A stretch of DNA of 64,000 bases from Streptomyces sclerotialus (lineage in GTDB: Bacteria; Actinomycetota; Actinomycetes; Streptomycetales; Streptomycetaceae). Positions 17,428-25,243 of this stretch are shown piece after piece (the stretch's first letter is position 1; the number at the start of each line of letters is the position of its first letter). Under the pieces are notes generated by a model. That model did no database searches, was not told where the DNA came from, and worked only from the letters and a program-made list of their open reading frames with translations. A program made the translations under genes and the position numbers. The stretch lies in assembly GCF_040907265.1 (NCBI RefSeq), contig NZ_JBFOHP010000002.1, positions 2,814,501 through 2,878,500 of the forward strand, written 5' to 3'.

Positions 17428-18296
17428 GCGGGACGGTGACGGCGGGGCCCGGCTCGGCCTCCGGTGCCTACGAGACGCTGCGCGTCGAGGAGCGGCACGA
17501 CCGGGTCGTGGTGACCCTGTACCGGCCCGAGGCGCGCAACGCCATCAGCGGGCGGATGATCGCCGAACTGCACGCGGTCTGCGACCTGCTGGAGCGTGAC
17601 CCGAGGCTGCTGCTGCTCACCGGGCACGGCGGCGTCTTCGCGGGCGGCGCCGACATCGCCGAACTGCTGCGCCGCGGCCGGGACGAGGCGCTGCAAGGCA
17701 TCAACAGCCGGCTGTTCGAGCGGGTACGGCGGCTGCCGATGCCGACGGTGGCTGCGGTGGACGGCTGGGCACTGGGCGGCGGCGCCGAGCTGAGTTACGC
17801 CTGCGACATCCGGATAGCCGGGCCGGACGCGGTGTTCGGCAACCCCGAGCCGGGGCTGGGCATCCTCGCCGCGGCCGGTGCCTCCTGGCGGCTGCCGGAG
17901 CTGGTCGGCGAGTCGGTCGCCAAGCAGGTGCTGCTCGCCGGGCGGAACCTGGACGCGCCGGCGGCGCTCGCCGCGGGGCTCGTCATGGAGGTCGTCCCCG
18001 CCGACGAGCTGCTGGCGCGGGCGCATGCCGTACTGGACCGGATGGCGCGCTCCTCGGCGACCGCGCTGCGGCTGACCAAGCTCGTGATGGACGCACCCGG
18101 TGCGCATCCGGTCGCCGACGACCTCGCGCAGGCGGTGCTCTTCGAAGGGCAGGACAAGAAGGACCGGATGACGCGGTTTCTGGAGAAGCGGGGCCTGGAG
18201 AAGAGGGGCCCGGTGGAGAAGGGCCCGGTGGAGAAGGGCCCGGTGGAGAAGGGCCCGGCGGAGAAGGGCCCGGCGGAGAAGGGAGAGCGGTCGTGA
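17424..18296 (+). CDS. paaF: Enoyl-CoA hydratase, PaaF-like, with repeat-encoded C-terminal tail
   Basis: A 290-residue crotonase-family enzyme. Both catalytic glutamates expected of a hydratase are visible: one in WALGGGAELSYACD and one in FGNPEPGLGILAAAG. The oxyanion-hole segment is FAGGADIAELL. This fits 2,3-dehydroadipyl-CoA hydratase (PaaF). The catalytic domain ends near residue 255. After it comes a tail of repeated EKGPV/EKGPA units encoded by five 15-bp repeats, which family members normally lack. The start overlaps the thiolase stop, and the end overlaps the dehydrogenase start by GTGA. The F versus G assignment of the two crotonases is inferred from active-site residues. Confidence 0.82.
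   Translation: MSGTVTAGPGSASGAYETLRVEERHDRVVVTLYRPEARNAISGRMIAELHAVCDLLERDPRLLLLTGHGGVFAGGADIAELLRRGRDEALQGINSRLFERVRRLPMPTVAAVDGWALGGGAELSYACDIRIAGPDAVFGNPEPGLGILAAAGASWRLPELVGESVAKQVLLAGRNLDAPAALAAGLVMEVVPADELLARAHAVLDRMARSSATALRLTKLVMDAPGAHPVADDLAQAVLFEGQDKKDRMTRFLEKRGLEKRGPVEKGPVEKGPVEKGPAEKGPAEKGERS
18206..18280 (+). repeat. 15-bp tandem repeat x5 inside paaF-like gene
   Basis: Five head-to-tail copies of GGGCCCGGTGGAGAA. The last two carry a T-to-C change that makes Val into Ala. The copies encode the pentapeptide EKGPV/EKGPA. The period is a multiple of three, so the frame is kept to the stop at 18296. Confidence 0.95.
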
Positions 18297-19174
18297 GCGC
18301 GGCAGCGAAGGAGGCCGGGGTGAACGCGGCCCCGGAGACGGTGGGCGTGATCGGCGGCGGCCGGATGGGCGCCGGCGTCGCGCAGTCGTTCGCCGCGGCC
18401 GGCTCGCGGGTCACCGTCGTCGAGAGCGGTGCGGAAGCCGCGGCCGCCGCGCTGGACCGGGTGGCCACCGGGCTGGCTCGCGCCGCCGAGCGCGGCAGGC
18501 TCGCCGAGCCGGTGGAGGCGGTCCTGGCGCGGGTGACCACGGTCGCCTCCCCCGAGGAGCTGCCCGCCGATGCGGCGCTGGTCGTCGAGGCGGTGCCGGA
18601 GGACGCGGCCCTGAAGGCGAAGGTGCTGGCCGCGGCGGAGCGTGCGGTGTCCGACGACACCGTCCTGGCCACCAACACCAGCTCGCTGTCGGTCACGGAG
18701 CTGAGCACCGCGCTCAGCCGGCCGGCCCGCTTCCTCGGTATGCACTTCTTCAACCCCGTGCCCGCCTCCGCGCTGATCGAGCTGGTCGTCGCCCCGGACA
18801 CCGCGGACGCCACCCTGGAGTCGGCGCTCGCCTGGACGCGTGCGCTCGGCAAGACCGATGTCGTGGTCAAGGACTCCCCCGGCTTCGCCAGCAGCCGGCT
18901 GGGCCTGGCGCTCGGCCTGGAGGCCGTCCGGATGGTCGAGGAGGGCGTGGCCGAGCCCGCCGCGATCGACGCCGCGATGAGCCTGGGCTACAAGCACCCC
19001 ATGGGCCCCCTGAGGCTGACCGACCTGGTCGGCCTGGACGTACGCCTCGCCATCGCGGAGTACTTGCAGGCCACGCTGGGCGAACGGTTCGCGCCGCCCG
19101 CCCTGCTGCGCGAGAAGGTGGCCCGCGGCGAACTGGGCCGCAAGACGGGGCAGGGGTTCTACACATGGGAGTGA
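18293..19174 (+). CDS. paaH: 3-hydroxyacyl-CoA dehydrogenase
   Basis: A 293-residue NAD-dependent dehydrogenase. The Rossmann fingerprint VGVIGGGRMGAGVAQ lies at residues 15-29. The catalytic-domain segment LGMHFFNPVP precedes KDSPGFASSRLGLALGLEA, and the C-terminal domain has GYKHPMGPLRLTDLVGLDV. It oxidises 3-hydroxyadipyl-CoA to 3-oxoadipyl-CoA (PaaH role). The GTG 18293 overlaps the upstream stop. The paaG-like gene begins four bases after its stop, so these are one transcript. Confidence 0.9.
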   Translation: MSAAAKEAGVNAAPETVGVIGGGRMGAGVAQSFAAAGSRVTVVESGAEAAAAALDRVATGLARAAERGRLAEPVEAVLARVTTVASPEELPADAALVVEAVPEDAALKAKVLAAAERAVSDDTVLATNTSSLSVTELSTALSRPARFLGMHFFNPVPASALIELVVAPDTADATLESALAWTRALGKTDVVVKDSPGFASSRLGLALGLEAVRMVEEGVAEPAAIDAAMSLGYKHPMGPLRLTDLVGLDVRLAIAEYLQATLGERFAPPALLREKVARGELGRKTGQGFYTWE

Positions 19175-19178
19175 GCGA

Positions 19179-20173
19179 GTGAGCCCGGCAACGACGCCCG
19201 GCCGGTCGGAGGGGTTCGGTACGGGGAAGGCGATCGGTACGGAGGAGCCGGTCGGTACGGGTAAGTCGGTCGGTACGGATGATCTGGTCGGTACATCGGC
19301 GACGCCCGGTACGGAGGCGACGACCAGTACTCGGCCGACACCCGGTGCGGTGGCGGGGCACGGCCTGGCGGGGCACGGCGTGGCGTACCGGCTTCGGGAC
19401 GGCGTGGCGGTGATCGAACTGGACCGTCCGGACGCGGGGAACGCTCTGGACACCGTCATGAAGCAGGACCTGCTCGCCGCGGTGCGCCGGGCGGCGGACG
19501 AGCGCGACGCGGTACGGGCCGTGCTGCTCACCGCCCGCGGCAAGGCGTTCTGCGTGGGCCAGGACCTCAAGGAGCACGCGCGGGCGCTGGAGGAGGGGCC
19601 GGTGGCGGCGTTCGCCACGGTCACCGAGGAGTACAACCCGGTCGTACTGGCGCTGCGTGCGCTCGCCCCGCCGGTCGTGGTGGCCGTCGAGGGGGCGTGC
19701 GTGGGCGCGGGCCTGGGGCTCGCGCTCTGTGCCGACATACGGGTGGTGGCCGCCGGAGCCCGGTTCGCCCCCGCCTTCACCGGTATCGGGCTGGCCGCCG
19801 ACACGGGCCTGAGCGCGTCGCTGGCCGAGGCGGTGGGGCCGTCCCGGGCCGCCGGGCTGTTCCTGCTGGGTGACCGGTTCGGCAGCGACGAGGCGCTGGA
19901 CTGGGGGCTGGCCCACCGCGTGGTTCCCGACGGTGCGGCCGCGGCCGAAGGGCTGGCGCTGGCCCGACGCCTCGCGGAGGGCCCGACCCTGGCGTACGCC
20001 GAGGTCAAGCGGCTGCTGCGGGATGCGCGGGCGCGGACACGCGGGGTACGGACACGCGGGGCGTGCTGGAGCGGGAGGCGGCGGCGCAGACGGCCCTCGG
20101 CGCGACGCACGACCATCAGGCGGCCGTCCGCTCCTTCCTCGCCCGCGAGTGCCCCGCCTTCGAAGGGCGCTGA
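19179..20173 (+). CDS. paaG: Enoyl-CoA hydratase/isomerase, PaaG-like, frameshifted as read
   Basis: A crotonase-family gene with CVGQDLKEHA (CoA/oxyanion site) and EGACVGAGLGLALCADIRVV. The second active-site position is FTGIGLAADTG, with Asp in place of the hydratase Glu, which fits PaaG, the ring 1,2-epoxyphenylacetyl-CoA isomerase. Two oddities. First, residues 14-49 are six GTxxxV-like hexapeptides encoded by an 18-bp repeat. Second, after RDARARTRGVRTRG the frame runs into Arg/Ser/Pro nonsense, while another frame from 20063 gives the perfect crotonase ending VLEREAAAQTALGATHDHQA and stops at 20173. One extra base in the GGGG at 20058-20061 would restore it. Without repair the frame stops at 20360. 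Either a real frameshift or a homopolymer error. Confidence 0.8.
19218..19325 (+). repeat. 18-bp tandem repeat x6 in 5' end of paaG-like gene
   Basis: Six diverged 18-bp units each starting GGTACGG (the fifth GGTACAT), giving the hexapeptide series GTGKAI, GTEEPV, GTGKSV, GTDDLV, GTSATP, GTEATT. It lies between the start codon and the crotonase domain, which begins near residue 66. Confidence 0.93.
20034..20063 (+). repeat. 15-bp direct repeat x2 at the paaG frameshift
   Basis: Two copies of CGGACACGCGGGGTA (second ends CG) lie exactly where the reading frame of the paaG-like gene is lost. The duplication keeps the frame by itself; the missing base lies in the second G-run. Confidence 0.8.
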
Positions 20174-20228
20174 GCGGAGGGAGCCGGCGGAGGACTGCCG
20201 ACGGAAGGCTGCCGGCGGCCGGGGGGCA

Positions 20229-20266
20229 CTGACGGTGCTCCGCCGAGCGCTGACGGTGCTCCGCCG
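20229..20266 (+). repeat. 21-bp-period direct repeat x2 between paaG-like gene and paaA
   Basis: CTGACGGTGCTCCGCCG occurs at 20229-20245 and 20250-20266. This is the only clear repeat in the 222-base spacer 20174-20395, which also carries the paaA promoter region. Confidence 0.8.
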
Positions 20267-20363
20267 GGCGCGGGACCGGGGCCCGGAATCCGGGCCCCGC
20301 GTCCGTTGCCACGAATCGCAAGACGCCTCTTGCCATACACGGCCGAATACACCAAACTGAGTA

Positions 20364-20377
20364 ACCGAACGAACGGT
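20364..20377 (+). promoter_or_regulatory. Candidate PaaR operator upstream of paaA
   Basis: ACCGAACGAACGGT matches ACCGNNCGNNCGGT exactly. Flanks (AGTA before, CGGT after) keep partial outer symmetry. It ends 19 bases before the paaA ATG, where a bound TetR protein would block transcription or elongation. A similar site lies between paaI and paaN. Confidence 0.7.
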
Positions 20378-20395
20378 CGGTTGGGAAGGATGGAC

Positions 20396-21418
20396 ATGCC
20401 AAGCTCTGCCTCCTCGTCGCCGGGCGACACCGCGGCGCCGCCCCCGGAGCAGGACCTCCAGGCGCACTTCGACCGCACCATCGCCCGCGATCAGCGCGTC
20501 GAGCCCCGGGACTGGATGCCGGAGGGGTACCGCAAGACGCTGATCCGGCAGATCGCCCAGCACGCCCACTCCGAGATCATCGGCATGCAGCCGGAAGGCG
20601 CGTGGATCACCCGCGCCCCCTCGCTGCGCCGCAAGGCGATCCTCTTCGCGAAGGTCCAGGACGAGGCGGGCCACGGCCTGTACCTGTACTCAGCGGCAGA
20701 GACCCTCGGCGCGGACCGCGACGACCTCACCCAGCGGCTGCTGGAAGGGCGGCAGAAGTACTCCTCGATCTTCAACTACCCCACCCCGACCTTCGCCGAC
20801 GTCGGCGTGATCGGCTGGTTCGTGGACGGCGCCGCGATCTGCAACCAGGTGCCGCTGTGCCGCAGTTCGTACGGCCCGTACGCGCGGGCGATGGTGCGGG
20901 TCTGCAAGGAGGAGTCGTTCCACCAGCGGCAGGGTTACGAGCTGCTGCGGACGATGATGCGGGGCACGCAGGCACAGCGCGACATGGTGCAGGACGCGGT
21001 GGACCGCTGGTGGTGGCCGTCCCTGATGATGTTCGGCCCGCCGGACGACGACTCCCCGAACTCCGCGCAGTCGATGGCCTGGCGCATCAAGCGGCACTCC
21101 AACGACGAGCTGCGGCAGAAGTTCGTCGACATGACCGTGCCGCAGGCCGAGCTGCTCGGCGTCACCCTCCCCGACCCCGAGCTGAAGTGGAACGAGGAGC
21201 GGGGGCACCACGACTTCGGCACGCCGGACTTCGCCGAGCTGATGCGGGTCATCAAGGGCGACGGGCCGTGCAACGCCGAGCGGATGGCCCGGCGCCGCGC
21301 GGCCCACGAGGAAGGCGCCTGGGTGCGCGAAGCAGCGGCGGCGCACGCCGCCAAGCAGGCCCGCCGGGGACAGCCGGCCGAGCGGGCCCGCCAGGACGAG
21401 AAGGAGCACGCCGCATGA
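20396..21418 (+). CDS. paaA: 1,2-phenylacetyl-CoA epoxidase, catalytic subunit PaaA
   Basis: A 340-residue diiron monooxygenase subunit that, with PaaBCDE, epoxidises the ring of phenylacetyl-CoA using O2. Ferritin-like helices carry the iron ligands: E in [12 protein letters not shown] and H in [13 protein letters not shown], and E and H in [15 protein letters not shown]. Length and motifs match PaaA (about 310-330 residues) with a 25-residue Ser/Pro-rich leader. ATG 20396 follows AAGGA (20386-20390); an ATG at 20390 is also possible. It begins a second operon behind its own operator. Confidence 0.95.
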   Translation: MPSSASSSPGDTAAPPPEQDLQAHFDRTIARDQRVEPRDWMPEGYRKTLIRQIAQHAHSEIIGMQPEGAWITRAPSLRRKAILFAKVQDEAGHGLYLYSAAETLGADRDDLTQRLLEGRQKYSSIFNYPTPTFADVGVIGWFVDGAAICNQVPLCRSSYGPYARAMVRVCKEESFHQRQGYELLRTMMRGTQAQRDMVQDAVDRWWWPSLMMFGPPDDDSPNSAQSMAWRIKRHSNDELRQKFVDMTVPQAELLGVTLPDPELKWNEERGHHDFGTPDFAELMRVIKGDGPCNAERMARRRAAHEEGAWVREAAAAHAAKQARRGQPAERARQDEKEHAA

Positions 21419-21738
21419 GCGGGACGCAAGAGACACAGGAGGCGCGGGGCGGCACCCAGGGCCGGTGGCCGCTGTACGAGATCTTCGTACGGAGCAAGCG
21501 CGGGCTGAATCATGTGCATGTCGGGTCGTTGCGCGCCGCCGACGACCGGATGGCGCTCACCCACGCCCGGGACCTCTACACCCGCCGGAACGAGGGTGTC
21601 TCCATCTGGGCGGTGCGCAGCGACGACATCGCGGCGTCCACGCCGGACGAGAAGGATCCGTTCTTCGAGCCCAGCGGCGACAAGGTCTACCGCCACCCGA
21701 CGTTCTACGACATCCCGGCGGACGTCCCGCACATCTAG
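21415..21738 (+). CDS. paaB: 1,2-phenylacetyl-CoA epoxidase subunit PaaB
   Basis: A 107-residue small subunit that bridges PaaAC units. Typical sequence is [20 protein letters not shown] (residues 18-37), then [20 protein letters not shown] near the end. The ATG overlaps the paaA stop. A 248-base spacer with two sets of short tandem repeats follows, which separates it from paaC more than is usual in paaABCDE operons. Confidence 0.95.
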   Translation: MSGTQETQEARGGTQGRWPLYEIFVRSKRGLNHVHVGSLRAADDRMALTHARDLYTRRNEGVSIWAVRSDDIAASTPDEKDPFFEPSGDKVYRHPTFYDIPADVPHI

Positions 21739-21840
21739 CCCGCCCGGCCACCCGCACACCAGCCGAAGCCCGCCCGGCGACCCGTCCGGCCGGCAACCCA
21801 CCCGGCCGGCAGTCGTCCCGACCGACAGCCGCCCGGCTGA

Positions 21841-21888
21841 CAGCCCGCTCGGCCGACAGCCCGCTCGGCCGACAGCCCGCTCGGCCGA
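21841..21888 (+). repeat. 16-bp tandem repeat x3 between paaB and paaC
   Basis: Three perfect copies of CAGCCCGCTCGGCCGA followed by a partial fourth. They lie in the 248-base spacer 21739-21986; the part before them is rich in related CCCGGCCGGC and CCGACAGC words. Confidence 0.95.
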
Positions 21889-21915
21889 CAGCGTCACCAA
21901 TCCGATCAGTTCGAT

Positions 21916-21956
21916 CAGTCCGTTCCCTTCAGTCCGTTCCCTTCAGTCCGTTCCTT
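21916..21956 (+). repeat. 14-bp tandem repeat x3 just upstream of paaC
   Basis: CAGTCCGTTCCCTT twice, then a copy lacking one C, ending 16 bases before the AGGAG ribosome site of paaC. Unit and period differ from the 16-bp repeat beside it. Confidence 0.92.
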
Positions 21957-21986
21957 CTGACCGGCCCGACCAGGAGCAGCAAAGAC

Positions 21987-22877
21987 ATGGCAGCCGACAT
22001 CAGTGAAGCTCACGACGCGGCCGACGACCACGTGTACCTCTCACTGGCCGACGGCGACGAGGGCGACGCCCGCTGGGCCTTCGGCACGGGCTTCGCCGAC
22101 CCGCTGCACGGCGTGCCGACGGCACTGCCCGAGGGCGTGGACCCCGCGGTGCTGGCCGCGGTCTGCGTGGCCCTCGGGGACGACGCGCTGATCAGCGCGC
22201 AGCGGCTGGCCGAGTGGTGCACCCGCGCCCCCGAGCTGGAGGAGGAGATGGCGCTCGCCAACATCGGCCTCGACCTGCTCGGCCAGGCCCGGCTGCTGTA
22301 CGCCCGCGCCGGGCAGGCCGACGGCACGGGCCGGGACGAGGACGCGTACGCCTACTTCCGCGACGCCGCCGACTTCCGCAACATCCGCCTGGCCGAGCTG
22401 CCCCGCGGCGACTTCGCGTGCTGCGTCGGGCGGCTGCTGGTGCAGTCCGCATGGCGGCTGGCCCTCTTCGAGCGGCTGGCCGGCTGCGCGGACCCGGTGC
22501 TGGCGGCGGTGGCCGCCAAGGGCGTCAAGGAGCTGACGTACCACCGGCAGTACGCGGCGGAGTGGGTCGTCCGGCTCGGCGACGGCACCGAGGAATCGCA
22601 CCGGCGCATGCAGGCGGCCTGGACGGAGCTGGCCCCCTGGCTGGACGAACTGTACGCCGACCGGACGGCCGAGGCCTTCGGCGCGCCCGCGGCGGACGTG
22701 GCCGAGGCGACCCGCGCGGTGCTCGGGCAGGTGGCCGCTGCCGCCGGGCTGACGGCCCCCGAGCAGGTCACCGCCGTACCGGGTTCCGGCCGTGCCGGGG
22801 ACCGTACGGAGCATCTGGAGCCGCTGCTCGCGGAGTTGCAGGAGGTCGCCCGCGCCCATCCGGAAGCCGCGTGGTGA
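21987..22877 (+). CDS. paaC: 1,2-phenylacetyl-CoA epoxidase subunit PaaC
   Basis: A 296-residue structural partner of PaaA with the same ferritin-like fold. Characteristic segments are ALGDDALISAQRLAEWCTRAPELEEEMALANIGLDLLGQAR and GVKELTYHRQYAAEWVVRLGDGTEESHRRM, given here only to place them near residues 61-101 and 173-202. ATG 21987 has AGGAG at 21972-21976. The stop overlaps the start of paaD. PaaC lacks the full metal site of PaaA and stabilises the complex. Confidence 0.94.
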   Translation: MAADISEAHDAADDHVYLSLADGDEGDARWAFGTGFADPLHGVPTALPEGVDPAVLAAVCVALGDDALISAQRLAEWCTRAPELEEEMALANIGLDLLGQARLLYARAGQADGTGRDEDAYAYFRDAADFRNIRLAELPRGDFACCVGRLLVQSAWRLALFERLAGCADPVLAAVAAKGVKELTYHRQYAAEWVVRLGDGTEESHRRMQAAWTELAPWLDELYADRTAEAFGAPAADVAEATRAVLGQVAAAAGLTAPEQVTAVPGSGRAGDRTEHLEPLLAELQEVARAHPEAAW

Positions 22878-23752
22878 CGATGGGCACGACATCGCACAGC
22901 GCTGCCGCGCACCGCACGGCACAGCACGGCACGGCGGCCGACCGGACGGCGGCGCAGGACACCGCTGCCCGCCCCACGGCGCCGCAGGCCACCGCCGCCG
23001 AGCGGGCGACGGTGCCGGACACCACGACCCGCCGTACGGCACCGCACGCCACCGCCGCCGACCAAGCGACGCCGCAGGGCATAGCTGCTCACCCCACGGC
23101 GCACGCCACCGCCGCCGACCGGGCAACGGCGCAGGACACAGCGGCTCAACCCACAGCACCGCACGCCACCGCCGCCGACCGGGCAACGCCGCAGGGAGCC
23201 ACGGCCGGCCGAGTGGCGGCGCACAAGGGGGCGTTGCGCGTAGCTCCGGAAGCGGTGGCGTCCCGTGCCGAGCGGATCGCCTCCGAGGTGGTGGACCCCG
23301 AGCTGCCCATGCTCACCCTCGCCGAGCTGGGCGTGCTGCGCGGCGTCGAGGTGGCCGGGGACGGCTCGGTCACCGCCACCCTGACCCCGACCTACTCCGG
23401 CTGCCCGGCCATGGCCGAGATGCGGGCCACGCTCGCGGCCCGGCTGCGCGCCGCCGGGTACGCCGACGTCCGCATCGAGACGGTGCTGGACCCGCCGTGG
23501 ACGACGGACTGGATCTCCGACGAGGGCCGCCGCAAGCTCGCCGAGCACGGCATCGCCCCGCCGGGCCCCGCACCGCGCCACTCCGGAGGCCCGGTACTGC
23601 TGGACCTCTCGCCGACCCGCCGGGCCGTGCCCTGCCCGCACTGCGGCTCCGCCGACACCGAGGAGCTCTCCCGCTTCGGCGCCACCTCCTGCCGGGCGCT
23701 GCGCCGCTGCCGCAGCTGCCGGGAACCGTACGAGCACGTCAAGGAGATCTGA
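22874..23752 (+). CDS. paaD: PaaD (MIP18/SufT-like) with repeat-built N-terminal extension
   Basis: PaaD is thought to help mature the Fe-S or metal centre of the epoxidase. Residues from about 128 onward are a normal PaaD: SRAERIASEVVDPELPMLTL (DUF59/MIP18 domain), TPTYSGCPAMAEMRA, DPPWTTDWISDEGR, and a C-terminal zinc-ribbon-like CPHCGS...CRSC. The first 120 residues are unusual. They consist of five 19-20-residue repeats of the type ATAADRAT..., encoded by 60-bp DNA repeats, and are absent from PaaD proteins of normal length (about 165-180 residues). GTG 22874 overlaps the paaC stop; ATG 22880 is also possible. A start after the repeats cannot be excluded (GTG codons lie there), but no better ribosome site is seen. 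Confidence 0.85.
   Translation: MTMGTTSHSAAAHRTAQHGTAADRTAAQDTAARPTAPQATAAERATVPDTTTRRTAPHATAADQATPQGIAAHPTAHATAADRATAQDTAAQPTAPHATAADRATPQGATAGRVAAHKGALRVAPEAVASRAERIASEVVDPELPMLTLAELGVLRGVEVAGDGSVTATLTPTYSGCPAMAEMRATLAARLRAAGYADVRIETVLDPPWTTDWISDEGRRKLAEHGIAPPGPAPRHSGGPVLLDLSPTRRAVPCPHCGSADTEELSRFGATSCRALRRCRSCREPYEHVKEI
22928..23224 (+). repeat. 60-bp tandem repeat x5 in paaD 5' region
   Basis: Five units of 60, 60, 57, 60 and 60 bases, each encoding a variant of ATAADRATxQxTAAxPTAPH. The third lacks one codon (a Pro), so all copies stay in frame. Copies 4 and 5 are the most alike at the DNA level. Confidence 0.9.
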
Positions 23753-24867
23753 TGACCGCCCCCACCGCGCCTGCCTCGCCCGCCCAGGCGGCGGCCCCGG
23801 CCCGCCGGCGTCCGGCGTTCCACTCCCTCCGCGTCGCCGCCGTCGAGCCGCTGACCGAGGACTCCGCCGCCGTCAGCTTCGACGTACCGGAGGAGCTGGC
23901 CGGGGAGTTCGCGTTCGCGCCCGGCCAGTCGCTCACCCTCCGGCGGGAGATCGAGGGCCGCGACGAGCGCCGCTCGTACAGCATCTGCGCACCGGCCGGT
24001 GCCGCCCCGCGTATCGGTGTCCGGGTCGTGCCCGGCGGGCTGTTCTCGTCCTGGCTGGTCAACGACGTACGCCCCGGGGACACGGTCGAGGTGATGGCGC
24101 CCACCGGCTTCTTCACGCCGGATCTCACCGTCCCCGGCCATCATGTGCTGATCGCGGCCGGCTCCGGCATCACCCCGATGCTGTCCATCGCCGCGTCCGT
24201 GCTGGCCGCCGACGACACCTCGCGCGTCACGCTCTTCTACGGCAACCGCCGTACCGCCACGGTGATGTTCGCCGATGAGCTCGCCGACCTGAAGGACCGT
24301 TTCCCCGCTCGCTTCCAGCTCGGCCACGTGCTCTCCCGCGAGCCCCGCGAGGCCGAGTTGCTCTCCGGACGCCTGGACGCGGACCGCCTCTCCGCCCTCA
24401 TCGGTGCACTGGTCGACGTGGCCGACGCCGACCACTGGTGGCTGTGCGGCCCGCACGGGATGGTCCGCGACGCGCAGCAGGTACTGTCCGGCCTCGGGGT
24501 GCCCGAGGGCCGCGTCCACCAGGAGCTGTTCTACGCCGACGACGAGCCGGTCCGGGAGACCCGGCACGAAGAGGGCACGGCCGACGGGCCGGTCAGCGAG
24601 GTCACCATCACCCTCGACGGCCGTACGACCACCTCTCCGCTCCCCCGCGACCGCGCCATACTGGACGGCGCCCAGCAGGCCCGCCCGGACGTCCCGTTCG
24701 CCTGCAAGGGCGGCGTCTGCGGCACCTGCCGCGCACTGATCCGCGAGGGGGAGGCCGACATGCGCCGCAACTTCGCCCTGGAGACCAACGAAGTCGAGGC
24801 CGGTTACGTCCTCACCTGCCAGACCTTCCCGGCCTCCGACACCCTGACGGTCGACTTCGACAGCTGA
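23752..24867 (+). CDS. paaE: 1,2-phenylacetyl-CoA epoxidase reductase subunit PaaE
   Basis: A 371-residue FAD- and [2Fe-2S]-dependent NADPH oxidoreductase that feeds electrons to PaaA. The FAD site is RRSYSICAPAG, the nucleotide site IAAGSGITPMLS with LFYGNRR, and the C-terminal plant-type ferredoxin cluster has Cys residues in FACKGGVCGTCRA and LTCQTFP (about residues 317-355). The start overlaps the paaD stop by one base. It ends the paaABCDE operon, and its last codons run into a 21-bp repeat array. Confidence 0.95.
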   Translation: MTAPTAPASPAQAAAPARRRPAFHSLRVAAVEPLTEDSAAVSFDVPEELAGEFAFAPGQSLTLRREIEGRDERRSYSICAPAGAAPRIGVRVVPGGLFSSWLVNDVRPGDTVEVMAPTGFFTPDLTVPGHHVLIAAGSGITPMLSIAASVLAADDTSRVTLFYGNRRTATVMFADELADLKDRFPARFQLGHVLSREPREAELLSGRLDADRLSALIGALVDVADADHWWLCGPHGMVRDAQQVLSGLGVPEGRVHQELFYADDEPVRETRHEEGTADGPVSEVTITLDGRTTTSPLPRDRAILDGAQQARPDVPFACKGGVCGTCRALIREGEADMRRNFALETNEVEAGYVLTCQTFPASDTLTVDFDS

Positions 24868-25243
24868 GAGCCGGCTTCGACACCCCGGCGCTCGGCTTCG
24901 ACAGCTGAGAGTCGGCTTCGACACACCGGCGCTCGGCTTCGACGCCCCGGCGGTCGGCTTCGACGACCCGGCGGTCGGCTTCAACGACCGACCGCCCACT
25001 CCGACGGCCGACCGGCCGATGACTCCGGAGCAGCGCACCCTCCCAAGACCGGCGGGACCTTCCCCGGCCGGCGGGTCCTTCCAAGACCGGTGGGATCTTC
25101 CAGGGCCGACGGGACCTTCCAGGGCCCGCACGACGCAGGTGGCGTCAACCGACGACCCCCGTCAACCGACGACGCCCATCAACCGACGACGCCCATCAAC
25201 CGATGGCCTCCGTCAACCGATGAGCCCGTCACCCGACGCCCCG
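24868..25243. repeat. 376-base gene-free spacer made almost wholly of three tandem-repeat arrays
   Basis: I see no gene in this stretch. It holds three successive arrays with different units: CGGCTTCGAC plus about 11 bases, six times (starts 24872, 24893, 24913, 24934, 24955, 24976); a 19-bp unit GACCGGCGGGACCTTCC-N2 four times (starts 25047, 25066, 25085, 25104); and a 17-bp unit GTCAACCGACGACGCCC five to six times (starts 25144, 25161, 25178, 25195, 25212, 25228). The last array runs to about 25240, against the stop of the small secreted protein gene. Confidence 0.9.

Noticed and set aside
20034..20065. Programmed ribosomal frameshift in the paaG-like gene
   Set aside because: No slippery heptamer or following structure is evident, and crotonases are not known to use frameshifting; a missing base is simpler.
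17795..20674. A 959-codon antisense frame across the paa genes
   Set aside because: Composition is Ser/Arg/Pro-rich, it mirrors well-supported crotonase and dehydrogenase genes, and it has no recognisable domain.
24868..25243. CRISPR array
   Set aside because: The repeats are 17-21 bp and directly adjacent, with no unique spacers of constant length and no cas genes nearby.
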